Shown piece after piece: positions 8,362 to 17,213 of a stretch of DNA of 64,000 nucleotides (position 1 is the stretch's first letter; every line of letters begins with the position of its first letter). The translations under genes were made by a program, and so were the position numbers. The notes beneath the pieces are model-generated. The model was not told the origin of the DNA, did no database searches, and saw only the letters and a program-made list of their open reading frames with translations. This DNA is from Crocinitomicaceae bacterium (GTDB taxonomy: Bacteria; Bacteroidota; Bacteroidia; Flavobacteriales_D; Crocinitomicaceae): assembly GCA_024639405.1 (NCBI GenBank), contig JAHEIL010000002.1:62001-126000 (forward strand). Direction: 5' to 3'.

Positions 8362-9930
8362 TTAATGATTTGAAGAAATAACAACTTCTGGAATGTTCAA
8401 AAGTGTTAAATCAATGTTTTTTTCTTTTGTTGTATAATTTTTAAATTCTTGAATGATTTCAAGAACATCAAAATCTATACTTGATGATTTTGTTCCGTCT
8501 ATTACAACCTTCGTATTTGGTTGAACTGAATTTAATGATTCGAAAATACCACTTTTATTTAAAAAAGTAACTTCTTCAGAAAGTTTAATAATTACTTCAT
8601 TTTGTGTCTGTTCAATCTTAAAATTATTTTTATAATTTCGTTTTAAGATATAAAAAATAGAAACTACTATTCCTGCCAAAATTCCTTTTAATAAATCCGT
8701 CATTAACACTGCAACAATTGTTACAACAAATGGTATAAACTGGTCCAAACCTTGTTGATAAACCTGTTTAAACAATTGTACTTTTGCTAATTTATATCCA
8801 ACCATGATTAAAATAGCTGCCAAGGATGCTAATGGAATTTTATTGATCAATGGCGCTAAAAATAAAACAGCAATCATTAAAAGTAAACCATGAAATATTG
8901 TTGATTTTTTTGATTTCCCTCCAGCATTGATATTCGCGGAACTTCTTACTACAACTTGTGTAATTGGCAAGCCACCTAGTAAACCTGACACAATATTACC
9001 AATACCTTGAGCTTTTAATTCCCTATTCGTTGGTGTATGATTTTTCATAGGATCTAGTTTATCTGTTGCCTCAACACTTAACAACGTTTCTAAACTTCCT
9101 ACTAAGGCAATTGTTGCGCCGATGATGTACACATTCGGATTTCTTAAAAATGAGAAGTCTGGAAAAACAATCAAATTTGAAACATCTGAAATTGAAGCTA
9201 CAACTGGAATTTGTACTAAATGTTCAAGTTGTATTGCAAATCGCTCACTGAACTGTGCAAAAAACATATTCAATAAAACACCAATCACAACAACAAACAA
9301 TGCACTTGGTAAAAACTTAAAGAAACCAATTTTTTTAAAAAAAGGGCGTTCGAAAAGTAGAAGTATAGCAATTGAAATTATACTTATAATGATCGATCCA
9401 GGATGAAGTGCATTCAGTGCATACAGTAATTCACTAAACGTATTGTGACCATCATTTTGAAAAAAAGATTCATCACCAAAGAAATCTTTGTCATAGCCAA
9501 TCGCATGAGGGAATTCTTTTAACAACAATGTAATACCTATGGCTGCTAACATACCTTTTATTACAGATGACGGGAAGTAATTTGCTAAAATACCCAGTTT
9601 TAAAAACCCTGCTGCAATTTGCAAAATACCTGCAAAAATAACCGCAACTAAAAATCCTTCGAAACTTCCCAATGTTGTAATCGCAGCTATTACAATGGTT
9701 ATTAAACCTGCTGCTGGACCAGAAACACCAATTTTACTTTTACTTAAAAAACCAACGACGACTCCTCCAATAACACCTGCAATTAAACCAGAAAAAACGG
9801 AAGGTAAACCTGTAATTGTTGGTACATTAGTAGAAGCCAAACCAACACCTAAACATAAGGGTAAAGCAACCAAAAAGACAACCAAACTTGCTGGCAAATC
9901 ATGTTGCCAAGTACTTTTATTTTTATTCAT
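8362..9930 (-). CDS. SulP-family inorganic anion transporter
   Basis: A 522-residue inner membrane transporter (SLC26/SulP) with about 10-14 hydrophobic segments over residues 10-420 and a C-terminal STAS-like domain from about residue 425 (NEVIIKLSEEVTFLN, VVIDGTKSSSIDFD). The start LPASLVVFLVALPLCLGVGLAST is characteristic. Its 6-bp spacing from a beta-carbonic anhydrase gene suggests bicarbonate as substrate, but sulfate cannot be excluded from sequence. The ion coupling is unknown. Confidence 0.93.
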   Translation of the reverse strand: MNKNKSTWQHDLPASLVVFLVALPLCLGVGLASTNVPTITGLPSVFSGLIAGVIGGVVVGFLSKSKIGVSGPAAGLITIVIAAITTLGSFEGFLVAVIFAGILQIAAGFLKLGILANYFPSSVIKGMLAAIGITLLLKEFPHAIGYDKDFFGDESFFQNDGHNTFSELLYALNALHPGSIIISIISIAILLLFERPFFKKIGFFKFLPSALFVVVIGVLLNMFFAQFSERFAIQLEHLVQIPVVASISDVSNLIVFPDFSFLRNPNVYIIGATIALVGSLETLLSVEATDKLDPMKNHTPTNRELKAQGIGNIVSGLLGGLPITQVVVRSSANINAGGKSKKSTIFHGLLLMIAVLFLAPLINKIPLASLAAILIMVGYKLAKVQLFKQVYQQGLDQFIPFVVTIVAVLMTDLLKGILAGIVVSIFYILKRNYKNNFKIEQTQNEVIIKLSEEVTFLNKSGIFESLNSVQPNTKVVIDGTKSSSIDFDVLEIIQEFKNYTTKEKNIDLTLLNIPEVVISSNH

Positions 9931-9958
9931 ATACTACTTTTAAATTAATTACTTTCTA

Positions 9959-10348
9959 TTAAAAAGCAATCAATTCTGGAGGAGAATAAGGAACAATAAT
10001 AATTGGTTTTAACAATGAATTTTGTTGGTGAAACAAGCTTTTATTTTCTTTCAATTCTAAAAAAACAAGGTGTTCTTCGTTGAAAGTAGCAATATATTCT
10101 TCAAAGAAATCTCTTTCATCAAGAGAATCTTCTTCTGTATCTTCAGTATCATCTTCATTTGATGAAGAGTCTATTGGGTTTTCTTTACCTATTCCACCAA
10201 TTAGTTTTGAATTATTTTGAGTAAGTTTTTGAGTAAGTTTTTTTTCAACTTGAATTGACTGTGTCATAGAAAAACCTGTCAACGACAACATCAATTGTCC
10301 AATAAAAAGGAACAATAATAGATAAGATGAACGTTGATTGTTTTTCAA
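9959..10348 (-). CDS. Small acidic secreted or membrane-anchored hypothetical protein
   Basis: A 129-residue protein I do not recognise. Residues 8-29 form a hydrophobic signal or anchor after a basic N-terminus. It is followed by a Lys/Gln-rich stretch, then a strongly acidic segment (SSNEDDTEDTEEDSLDERDF), and it ends in a proline-containing tail. No ATG fits; the first start in frame is TTG at 10348, only 5 bp after the kbl stop, so it is probably co-transcribed with kbl. The role is unknown. The hydrophobic N-terminus plus the operon position support a real gene. Confidence 0.65.
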   Translation of the reverse strand: MKNNQRSSYLLLFLFIGQLMLSLTGFSMTQSIQVEKKLTQKLTQNNSKLIGGIGKENPIDSSSNEDDTEDTEEDSLDERDFFEEYIATFNEEHLVFLELKENKSLFHQQNSLLKPIIIVPYSPPELIAF

Positions 10349-10353
10349 AATAC

Positions 10354-11544
10354 TTATTGAATTACGTTTAAATCTTTACCAACTTTGATAAATGCAGCAA
10401 TCGCTTTGTCTAAATCTTTTATTGAATGTGCAGCTGAAATTTGCGTTCTAATGCGTGCTTGCCCTTTTGCTACAACTGGATAGAAAAATCCGATGGCATA
10501 AACTCCCTCTTTTAACAAAGCATCTGCAAATTTTTGCGACAAAGCAGCATCATACAACATAATCGGTACGATTGGTGAATCACCTGGTTTAATATCAAAC
10601 CCTGCTGCAATGATTTTTTCTTTAAAATAGCTCGTATTTGCTTCTAATTTATCTCTTAAAGAAGTTGTTGCGCTTAATATTTCGAACACTTTGTTTCCAG
10701 CGCCAACTATAGAAGGAGCTAAAGAATTTGAAAATAAATATGGTCGAGAACGTTGACGTAACATTTCAATGATTTCTTTTTTACCGGTTGTATAACCACC
10801 CATTGCTCCGCCTAACGCTTTGCCTAAAGTACCTGTAATTATATCAACGCGATCCATAACATTGCAATATTCTGGAACTCCTCTGCCCGTTTTACCAATA
10901 AATCCTGCAGAATGACATTCATCTGTCATCACTAAAGCATCGTATTTATCCGCTAAATCACAAATTTTGTCCAATTTAGCGATATCTCCATCCATGGAGA
11001 ATACACCATCAGTTACTATAATTCTAAAACGTTGGTCTTGTGCTTTAATTAATTGTGCTTCCAAATCAGCCATGTCAGAATGCTTGTAACGATAACGTTG
11101 CGCTTTGCACAAACGAATCCCATCAATTATTGAAGCATGGTTTAATTCATCAGAAATAATTGCATCTTCCTCCGAAAAAAGTGGCTCAAAAACACCCCCA
11201 TTTGCATCAAAAGCTGCAGCATATAAAATCGTGTCTTCAGTTCCATAAAACGTTGCAATACGTTGTTCTAATTCCTTATGAATATCTTGAGTTCCACAAA
11301 TAAATCGTACTGATGACATACCAAAGCCATGTGTATCCAATGCGTCTTTTGCTGCTTGAATAACATCTGGATGGGATGAAAGTCCCAAATAATTATTTGC
11401 ACACATGATAACAACATCTTCTCCTGTACTAACATGAACGTTTGCTCCTTGAGGAGTAGTTATAATGCGTTCACGTTTAAAAATACCACCTTCTTTAATG
11501 GCTTGAAGTTCTTCTTGAAGAAATGTTTTTATTTTACCGTACAT
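10354..11544 (-). CDS. kbl: Glycine C-acetyltransferase (2-amino-3-ketobutyrate CoA ligase)
   Basis: PLP enzyme that cleaves 2-amino-3-oxobutyrate with CoA to glycine and acetyl-CoA, the second step of threonine breakdown. It is a 396-residue alpha-oxoamine synthase; the PLP lysine is Lys242 in [10 protein letters not shown] and the PLP aspartate lies in MTDECHSAG. The near-complete match to Kbl (for example [14 protein letters not shown]) favours Kbl over serine palmitoyltransferase or KBL-like synthases. No threonine dehydrogenase is in the window. A -7 box TATCTTTG (11562-11569, minus) lies 17 bp before the ATG. Confidence 0.95.
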   Translation of the reverse strand: MYGKIKTFLQEELQAIKEGGIFKRERIITTPQGANVHVSTGEDVVIMCANNYLGLSSHPDVIQAAKDALDTHGFGMSSVRFICGTQDIHKELEQRIATFYGTEDTILYAAAFDANGGVFEPLFSEEDAIISDELNHASIIDGIRLCKAQRYRYKHSDMADLEAQLIKAQDQRFRIIVTDGVFSMDGDIAKLDKICDLADKYDALVMTDECHSAGFIGKTGRGVPEYCNVMDRVDIITGTLGKALGGAMGGYTTGKKEIIEMLRQRSRPYLFSNSLAPSIVGAGNKVFEILSATTSLRDKLEANTSYFKEKIIAAGFDIKPGDSPIVPIMLYDAALSQKFADALLKEGVYAIGFFYPVVAKGQARIRTQISAAHSIKDLDKAIAAFIKVGKDLNVIQ

Positions 11545-11583
11545 AATTTATTTATTTGAACCAAAGATACGAAATTTTTAAGT

Positions 11584-14052
11584 TTAAAAATTCCATTTCA
11601 TATCGCGATCATCAAGAATTGCAAATGAAAACTTATAGCTAATCGATGGATCTATTTTATTTCCATCAGCAATTGTTGCATACAAACCTATTCTTAATCT
11701 ACGTTTTGAAAATTTAAAGTTTCGCTCTAGGCCACCAAATAACTCATAATGTTGCCATTGAAATTCTTTTACAAACATTGCGCCACCTCCAATTGCAATG
11801 CTGATACCTGTTTTTTTCATAAAGGGGATTTTATTCATTAATGCGCCATTGTCATGGTGGATAAAATGAAACTCAGCAAACAAATCTTTGGAAGGCAACA
11901 AGGTATCTAAGCCTTGAAATGAATACAAGGGATTTGAAAACCAAATAGGATCACTTCTTCGTTGAAATTTAAAGTCTGCCCATTGTAAATTCCTTGAGCT
12001 TAAAAATTTAGATGCAGTTAAATGATATGAAGTGGTTCCCAATGTGCCTATTTTCAATGTTTGAATCATACCAATTCGAGCATATTCATGATCAATTACA
12101 CTTCCTAAAAAATAAGGAATTCCACGTTCATATTTTGCGTAAAACGTTGGGAATTTTGAACCTAAAAGTACTTTTCGATATGGCTCTCTCAAGTATTTTT
12201 GTTTCGGTGTATAACTTAACGTCAATTCTGCCAAAAATGCATTGTAGGGATTGAACACTAATGGTTCTTTGTTAGGAAAAGTATTGTCTAATTCTGTAAA
12301 AAACTTATAACCGTTTATACTTCTTCTATTGGAAAATTCTGTTTGCAATTCTGTGTAAAATCCATTAAATAGTTCATAAATTCCACCAACTTTTAAAGCT
12401 GTTTTTTCTATGAAATTATCGCGTTGGTAGATTTGAGTAATGGCATCATATGGTCGAATTACATCAAAATCGTTCTCTAATGAGAAATTTACAGTTCCAA
12501 AATGAAAGGGGTCAAATCGATACCTCCACCAAGTTTTACCTTTCAAATCTGCATTTAAAAACCCCATAGACAATTCAGTGTATGAATCTAAGGCCCGTTC
12601 ATCTTTCCACTTTTTAAAATAGAAAAAACTTGGCGCAATTCTAGGACCAGCAATGTATAATGGTCTTGAAACGCCTGCTAATGAACTAATTGTCCACTGC
12701 GTTTTCTTTGCACGATTACGATGATCAATTCCAAACCAAACAACTTTCCAAAAAGTTAGTTTATTAAAAACACGATCTACCGAATCTAAATATTCTGTAC
12801 GATTGTGTGCATCACGAATACTGTCTTTTGCCAAAACAAAGGCTTTTTCTTCTGGTGTAAATTCAATTTTTCTACTCGCATTCCAAAAAGAACTGTCCTT
12901 TTCATAGGCTTCTTGTGTAGTTACTGCTAGTTCGTTTCCAAAGTATTTTTTAGTAAAAGATGAATTAAATTGATACGAAGAAAAATTTGCTTTTGTGTAA
13001 CATTTTGAGGATTGGTCTTTGAATTTTACGCCGTAATCTAAATCTTGTTGACTCAATACACACAGCGAATCACCTTGATTGGTATACGTTTGTTTTATTT
13101 TAAAGTAATCAAAAACCAAGAGATTGCCTTTATTCAAAGACAATTCAATTTTTTGAATCATCCAAAGAGAATCAATGACCCAAATGTATCCTTCTAAAGT
13201 AGAAGTAGATGAGTTGCGAGGAATAATTTTAATACGTGAAATTGTTTGGCCATTTTCCTCATATTTTGCTTCCAAACGATAGCGGTAAGATAAAATACCA
13301 GGGACAGAAATCGGTGAAGTTATGGGTGTTTGGTGTAAATCATCCATATGAATTAAATTTTGGAAAAAGTTAAAATTGGACTTTACAGTTGACAAGTAAT
13401 ATAAATTGCGGTCATTTCCTCTTTTATTGTATCCAGTTCTTTCTTCTTTCACATTATTTGGTGGCGCAAAAGAACGGTTAATTTGAACCTCTACAAAATT
13501 TCGATTGTCAATAGAATCTAATTTTTTCTTTTCTAATTCAAAGGGATCATCAATGCCTGATACGTCTTTGGACTTTTCTTTGTTCTTATCTTTATATGTA
13601 ACTTGTTCACTCGCTTTTATGTAAACATCTACTTTGTGTGGAATGCTCCAAGGACTAATTTTTTCTCTTTTTTCAATAACTTTTAATAAAATATCTCTTC
13701 CAGGATTTGATTTTTTAGTTGTGACCTTAATTTCTTGAATTTCATTGATTTTCTGAGGAAAAAGTTGAATGTTGCGTTGTATCGGTTTTTCCGAAATCAT
13801 CACATAAGACTCACGATCTTCATACCCTTCAGCCGAAAAAATTAAAAAATATTCTCCAGGAAATAAACGCATTTCATAATAACCATTTATGTCGGTTATT
13901 GTTCGTAAATCAGCATTGTTTTTGGCATAAATTGTTGCGTATGGAATGCTTAACTTTTTTTCATCCGTCACGTTTCCACTAACCAATAATTGACTTTGTA
14001 CATGATTAATTAATAAACATGAAAAAAGGAGCTGAAAGATTATTTTTTTCAT
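11584..14052 (-). CDS. DUF5686 outer membrane protein with carboxypeptidase-regulatory-like domain
   Basis: An 822-residue protein with a signal peptide (cleavage near QSQ, about residue 20). A CarboxypepD_reg-like beta-sandwich follows (about 24-105: VSGNVTDEKKLSIPYATIYAKN, ITDINGYYEMRLFPGEY). The long C-terminal part is rich in alternating aromatic strands and ends in an aromatic residue (WNF), typical of an outer membrane barrel. The family is common in Bacteroidetes, where it is of unknown function. It is not a TonB receptor: no plug domain is visible. It lies with envelope genes (lptC, an outer membrane protein) on the same strand. Confidence 0.85.
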   Translation of the reverse strand: MKKIIFQLLFSCLLINHVQSQLLVSGNVTDEKKLSIPYATIYAKNNADLRTITDINGYYEMRLFPGEYFLIFSAEGYEDRESYVMISEKPIQRNIQLFPQKINEIQEIKVTTKKSNPGRDILLKVIEKREKISPWSIPHKVDVYIKASEQVTYKDKNKEKSKDVSGIDDPFELEKKKLDSIDNRNFVEVQINRSFAPPNNVKEERTGYNKRGNDRNLYYLSTVKSNFNFFQNLIHMDDLHQTPITSPISVPGILSYRYRLEAKYEENGQTISRIKIIPRNSSTSTLEGYIWVIDSLWMIQKIELSLNKGNLLVFDYFKIKQTYTNQGDSLCVLSQQDLDYGVKFKDQSSKCYTKANFSSYQFNSSFTKKYFGNELAVTTQEAYEKDSSFWNASRKIEFTPEEKAFVLAKDSIRDAHNRTEYLDSVDRVFNKLTFWKVVWFGIDHRNRAKKTQWTISSLAGVSRPLYIAGPRIAPSFFYFKKWKDERALDSYTELSMGFLNADLKGKTWWRYRFDPFHFGTVNFSLENDFDVIRPYDAITQIYQRDNFIEKTALKVGGIYELFNGFYTELQTEFSNRRSINGYKFFTELDNTFPNKEPLVFNPYNAFLAELTLSYTPKQKYLREPYRKVLLGSKFPTFYAKYERGIPYFLGSVIDHEYARIGMIQTLKIGTLGTTSYHLTASKFLSSRNLQWADFKFQRRSDPIWFSNPLYSFQGLDTLLPSKDLFAEFHFIHHDNGALMNKIPFMKKTGISIAIGGGAMFVKEFQWQHYELFGGLERNFKFSKRRLRIGLYATIADGNKIDPSISYKFSFAILDDRDMKWNF

Positions 14053-14103
14053 AGAAAGAATTACGAAATAGAAACAATTTAAACCATAAATAGTTCTATT
14101 CTG

Positions 14104-14325
14104 TTACTTTTTTTGTTGTTGTTCTTCCAAGTATTGAAGGTGCTTCTTCATGCGATTAACCATCCATTTCTTGAAAAAGTACATCATGAATGCAAGTCCA
14201 CTGAAGATATAATAAACCCACCATTTTCTTGGGTCTTCAACGATACACATAATCGAAACAAAGAAAAGAATTACATTGGCTGCAATCAGCCAAAAGTAGA
14301 GCATTATTTTATTGTATAACTGCAT
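14104..14325 (-). CDS. Small two-helix membrane protein, unknown
   Basis: A 73-residue protein with two hydrophobic segments (about 7-27 and 37-52) and a basic, Gln-rich C-terminal tail. It is placed 6 bp after lptC and 51 bp before the DUF5686 gene on the same strand, which argues that it is real rather than the plus-strand shadow frame over the same bases. No function recognised; it may be part of the envelope operon. Confidence 0.65.
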   Translation of the reverse strand: MQLYNKIMLYFWLIAANVILFFVSIMCIVEDPRKWWVYYIFSGLAFMMYFFKKWMVNRMKKHLQYLEEQQQKK

Positions 14326-14331
14326 ATTTTT

Positions 14332-14877
14332 TTAATTTTTATCAAAATTTATTTTTCCATACGGCTTCAAGAAAACATACGAGGAAAAATCCTGTTTTGT
14401 TTTTATTCCTTCGCCATATAAAACTCCTTGAGGCGATTTCACTACGACATTTGAACGTGTATAAATGGAACTGTCGCGTTGATTCCAATAGAGATTTTCA
14501 GTTAGCATCCGCTGTTTTTTAGCATGGTTGTACAATTGTACTGAATCTCTTACTAACATTGTTCCATCCGTATAATTGATCTCACCATACAAAGCTGTTA
14601 AGGTAGAAGCAACGATTCCTTTTTTATTGTAAAAATTGACCGTTAACCCATCTTTAAACTTCGTAAGAGAATTTGGCTTTGAAAATGTTTCAGCAAGTGC
14701 AGCAGATAACTCAACTTTTGCATAGCCTGAATCTGTAAAAAAAATGTGTAAATTCTTTGTTACATCATCAGGTGATTTAGGATTAAAAGTTACTTTTTCG
14801 ATCGTTTCCAAATCATTTACACAAGCTGAAAAAAGAAAGCCTACAAGTAAAGAAAGAAAGATAAATTTAGCATTCAT
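14332..14877 (-). CDS. lptC: LptC-like LPS export lipoprotein (Bacteroidetes type)
   Basis: Periplasmic component of the LptBFGC system, which moves lipopolysaccharide from the inner to the outer membrane. From the ATG at 14877 the protein starts with a lipoprotein signal and lipobox FSAC (Cys19). The upstream in-frame ATG at 14937 would overlap the preceding gene and bury the signal, so I reject it. The remainder is the OstA/LptC-like beta-jellyroll (YGEINYTDGTMLVRDSV, YGEGIKTKQDFSSY). Assignment is by fold pattern and by position after coaX and the outer membrane gene, an order common in Flavobacteriia. Confidence 0.82.
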   Translation of the reverse strand: MNAKFIFLSLLVGFLFSACVNDLETIEKVTFNPKSPDDVTKNLHIFFTDSGYAKVELSAALAETFSKPNSLTKFKDGLTVNFYNKKGIVASTLTALYGEINYTDGTMLVRDSVQLYNHAKKQRMLTENLYWNQRDSSIYTRSNVVVKSPQGVLYGEGIKTKQDFSSYVFLKPYGKINFDKN

Positions 14878-14887
14878 TCCTTGATAA

Positions 14888-16231
14888 TTAATCCAATCTT
14901 CTTTTTCTAAACCATCGTTCAAAAATCGAAGGGGCAATCGTTATACCAAATTGAATCCCATAATAAGCTTGGTTGAACGAACCAGTTTGCTGTGTAGAAC
15001 GTGTACCGTATGAAAAACCAAAATTCAAATTGGACAAAGATTGTTGTGCGATAATTGGTATTCCAAATCCTAAAGTATAACCTCTTTCCAAGAATTGTTC
15101 ACCATTTAAAGAATATGGTAAAGAGTTCTGATAGAAACCTGCGCGATACCTAATGCGTGAAATAAAAGATGTATTCACCGTGTTTTCAGTGAATTTTCTT
15201 TCTGGTATAAACTGTAAACCAATTGATAAGTTAGCACTATTTTGAAGCGATAATGCAGTACTTTCAAATTCTGTGGAGTAATTATTCCAATCTGTTGACG
15301 AATAATTCACATGCAATGCTATTTCTGAATTTCTTATGTATTTTCTTGATAATCCAGAAGTAAACCAATACGTGTAACTACCACCAATTGTAAAAGTTGT
15401 TGGCATTTTAAAACTTCCTGAAACAGTTGGCGAAAGCGAAATTGTATCATATTTTGTTGGATTTCCTAAGACACCAAAAAATAGTGCTTTTTCTCTATCT
15501 GCAGTAATTTTTTGAGAAGGATCAATCGTTGATGCAATCACAAATGTGTGACGCTCATTGAATGTCTTCTTCATGAAAAGTCCTAAATCAAAATGAAATG
15601 AACTAACAACATAGCGGTTCCAATCTACACCACCATATGTAGAATTAGAATTATACAATTGCGAACGTCTTTCGTTGTTTGTTGCTCCAAATAAGTAACT
15701 CAAATTTGTCCCCAAAGAAATAGCTGTTGATTCATTTTTAAACAAATAAGCACTTAATCCAACAAAAAATTGGTTGGTTCCACCAGTACCTAAATACGTG
15801 TTAATAATAGAATCTGTTCCTGCTTTTACTCCTTCAGTTATAGAATATCCCTTACTCGAAAAAGGTCTTAATCCAAAAGCTAAACCATAACGTTGCTTCA
15901 ATGTAAACCCAAGTGCGAAATGATTTACTGATGCACTTGTAAAATCTTGCGAAGCATTTGTTTGTGTAAATGTTGATATTCTTGCATTTAAACCCAATGA
16001 AAACAACGGCTGTCCATCACCTAAGGTACTATATGAAGCTGGATTTAAAAAATTTAGCATCGTTGAATCTGCCAATGTAATTGCAGTATTTCCCATTCCA
16101 AATGAAGTTGGATGTTCTGAATTATTTACTTCACCTAAACCAACAGTTGAATATGGTGAATAAATAGTTCCTTGAGCTTGTGTTTTCAAAACACACATTA
16201 ATAGGAAGAAAAATAATAGTTTATACTGCAT
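14888..16231 (-). CDS. Outer membrane beta-barrel protein, unassigned family
   Basis: A 447-residue protein with a signal peptide (residues 1-19, ending QAQ) and many alternating strands with glycine and aromatic residues throughout, as in FadL/PorV-like outer membrane proteins. The mature N-terminus contains SPYSTVGLGE and SFGMGNTAITLADST, which recalls the opening of Bacteroidetes PorV/PorQ-like barrels. I cannot decide between a transporter and an assembly role. It lies between coaX (11 bp overlap) and lptC (10 bp gap), so it is part of the same operon. Confidence 0.75.
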   Translation of the reverse strand: MQYKLLFFFLLMCVLKTQAQGTIYSPYSTVGLGEVNNSEHPTSFGMGNTAITLADSTMLNFLNPASYSTLGDGQPLFSLGLNARISTFTQTNASQDFTSASVNHFALGFTLKQRYGLAFGLRPFSSKGYSITEGVKAGTDSIINTYLGTGGTNQFFVGLSAYLFKNESTAISLGTNLSYLFGATNNERRSQLYNSNSTYGGVDWNRYVVSSFHFDLGLFMKKTFNERHTFVIASTIDPSQKITADREKALFFGVLGNPTKYDTISLSPTVSGSFKMPTTFTIGGSYTYWFTSGLSRKYIRNSEIALHVNYSSTDWNNYSTEFESTALSLQNSANLSIGLQFIPERKFTENTVNTSFISRIRYRAGFYQNSLPYSLNGEQFLERGYTLGFGIPIIAQQSLSNLNFGFSYGTRSTQQTGSFNQAYYGIQFGITIAPSIFERWFRKRRLD

Positions 16232-16949
16232 TGAATTTATAAATTAAGTACACTCCTTTTAAGGTTAAATTTTTATCTACAAAGATGTCACTTTTTAAAG
16301 GGAAATCAAAGTTTTCGGCATCTCCACCAGTCACAAAAAAAGTTAAGTCTGAAAAATTAGCCCTGTAAAAGTCCATAAAACCTATGATTTCAGCCAAAAC
16401 ACCATTTATAACACCAGATGAAATACTTTTAGAAGTTGAATTTCCAATCAGTATTTGTGGGCTCTTTTCATTCAGTAATGGCAATTTTGCGGTATAATCG
16501 TTTAACGCTCGATATCGAAGATTAATCCCAGGAGAAATAGATCCACCCAAATAAACACCATTTTCATCAACGCAATCGAATTTTACACACGTGCCAATAT
16601 CGATGCAAACACGTGTTCCTCCTTTTGTATTTTTTAAAAATACGGCATTGCACAAGCGATCTATTCCAAGTGTGGGAGATTGATAATTGGAAATCAAGCC
16701 ATTTGGTGTTGCAGTATCAATAAACTGGCAACCGTTTAATGCTAATTGAAAGTTTTGATTGTAGGCATCACTTCGAACTGATGCAACAATTTTTTTTGCA
16801 TCCTTGAATTGGTTGCAATAAGCAATGATTGATGACTCATCATCCGGATTAAAATACTCAACTTCAATTAGTTCGTCATTCAAAAAACAAGCAGATTTAA
16901 TGCGTGTATTTCCTAAATCAAAAACTAATACATGTTGGTTGTCCTTCAT
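16221..16949 (-). CDS. coaX: Type III pantothenate kinase
   Basis: Phosphorylates pantothenate, the first step of coenzyme A synthesis. The ASKHA fold is visible: the phosphate loop DLGNTRIKSA near the N-terminus, IDIGTCVKFD in the middle and VTGGDAENF near the end. I use the ATG at 16949; the longer frame (to 17033) starts inside the tRNA promoter region and adds an unrelated leader. The resulting 243 residues is normal for CoaX. The stop overlaps the next gene by 11 bp. Confidence 0.93.
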   Translation of the reverse strand: MKDNQHVLVFDLGNTRIKSACFLNDELIEVEYFNPDDESSIIAYCNQFKDAKKIVASVRSDAYNQNFQLALNGCQFIDTATPNGLISNYQSPTLGIDRLCNAVFLKNTKGGTRVCIDIGTCVKFDCVDENGVYLGGSISPGINLRYRALNDYTAKLPLLNEKSPQILIGNSTSKSISSGVINGVLAEIIGFMDFYRANFSDLTFFVTGGDAENFDFPLKSDIFVDKNLTLKGVYLIYKFNAV

Positions 16950-16996
16950 AACAACAAAGATAAGGGAAGAATTGATAAAAAAAATACTATTTCTTC

Positions 16997-17026
16997 TTTG
17001 AAGATTAAAATAAGTTACTATCTTTG
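16997..17026 (+). promoter_or_regulatory. Promoter of tRNA-Phe
   Basis: TTTG (16997-17000), an 18-bp spacer, then TATCTTTG (17019-17026): an exact match to the Bacteroidetes housekeeping promoter form TTTG / TAnnTTTG. The tRNA begins 19 bp downstream. Confidence 0.75.
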
Positions 17027-17044
17027 CCCCCACAATAATGGTAA

Positions 17045-17117
17045 GGTGATGTAGCTCAGTCGGTAGAGCAAAGGACTGAAAATCCTTGTGTCGGGGGTTC
17101 GATTCCCTCCATCACCA
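17045..17117 (+). tRNA. tRNA-Phe (anticodon GAA)
   Basis: A 73-nt cloverleaf. The acceptor stem GGTGATG pairs with CATCACC, the discriminator is A, and the D-arm is GCTCAGTCGGTAGAGC. The anticodon stem AAGGA/TCCTT encloses loop CTGAAAA with anticodon GAA at 17078-17080, and the T-loop is TTCGATT. The following bases read CAC rather than CCA (discriminator A117 then CA), so a complete encoded CCA is not seen and would be added enzymatically. Confidence 0.97.
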
Positions 17118-17120
17118 CAA

Positions 17121-17148
17121 AAGGGAAGATTACATCTTCCCTTTTTTT
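17121..17148 (+). terminator. Intrinsic terminator of tRNA-Phe
   Basis: The 10-bp perfect stem AAGGGAAGAT (17121-17130) pairs with 17134-17143 around loop TAC and is followed by a T run. It begins 4 bp after the tRNA. Confidence 0.9.
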
Positions 17149-17213
17149 ATGCCAATTCTTTTTTAATCTACAATTTGAAATACTATTATCAAATCGAATC
17201 CTAACTCAATAAA

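Noticed and set aside
14113-14319. Plus-strand open frame over the small membrane protein gene
   Set aside because: The minus-strand frame has two clean membrane helices and fits the operon spacing with lptC; the plus frame has no such features.
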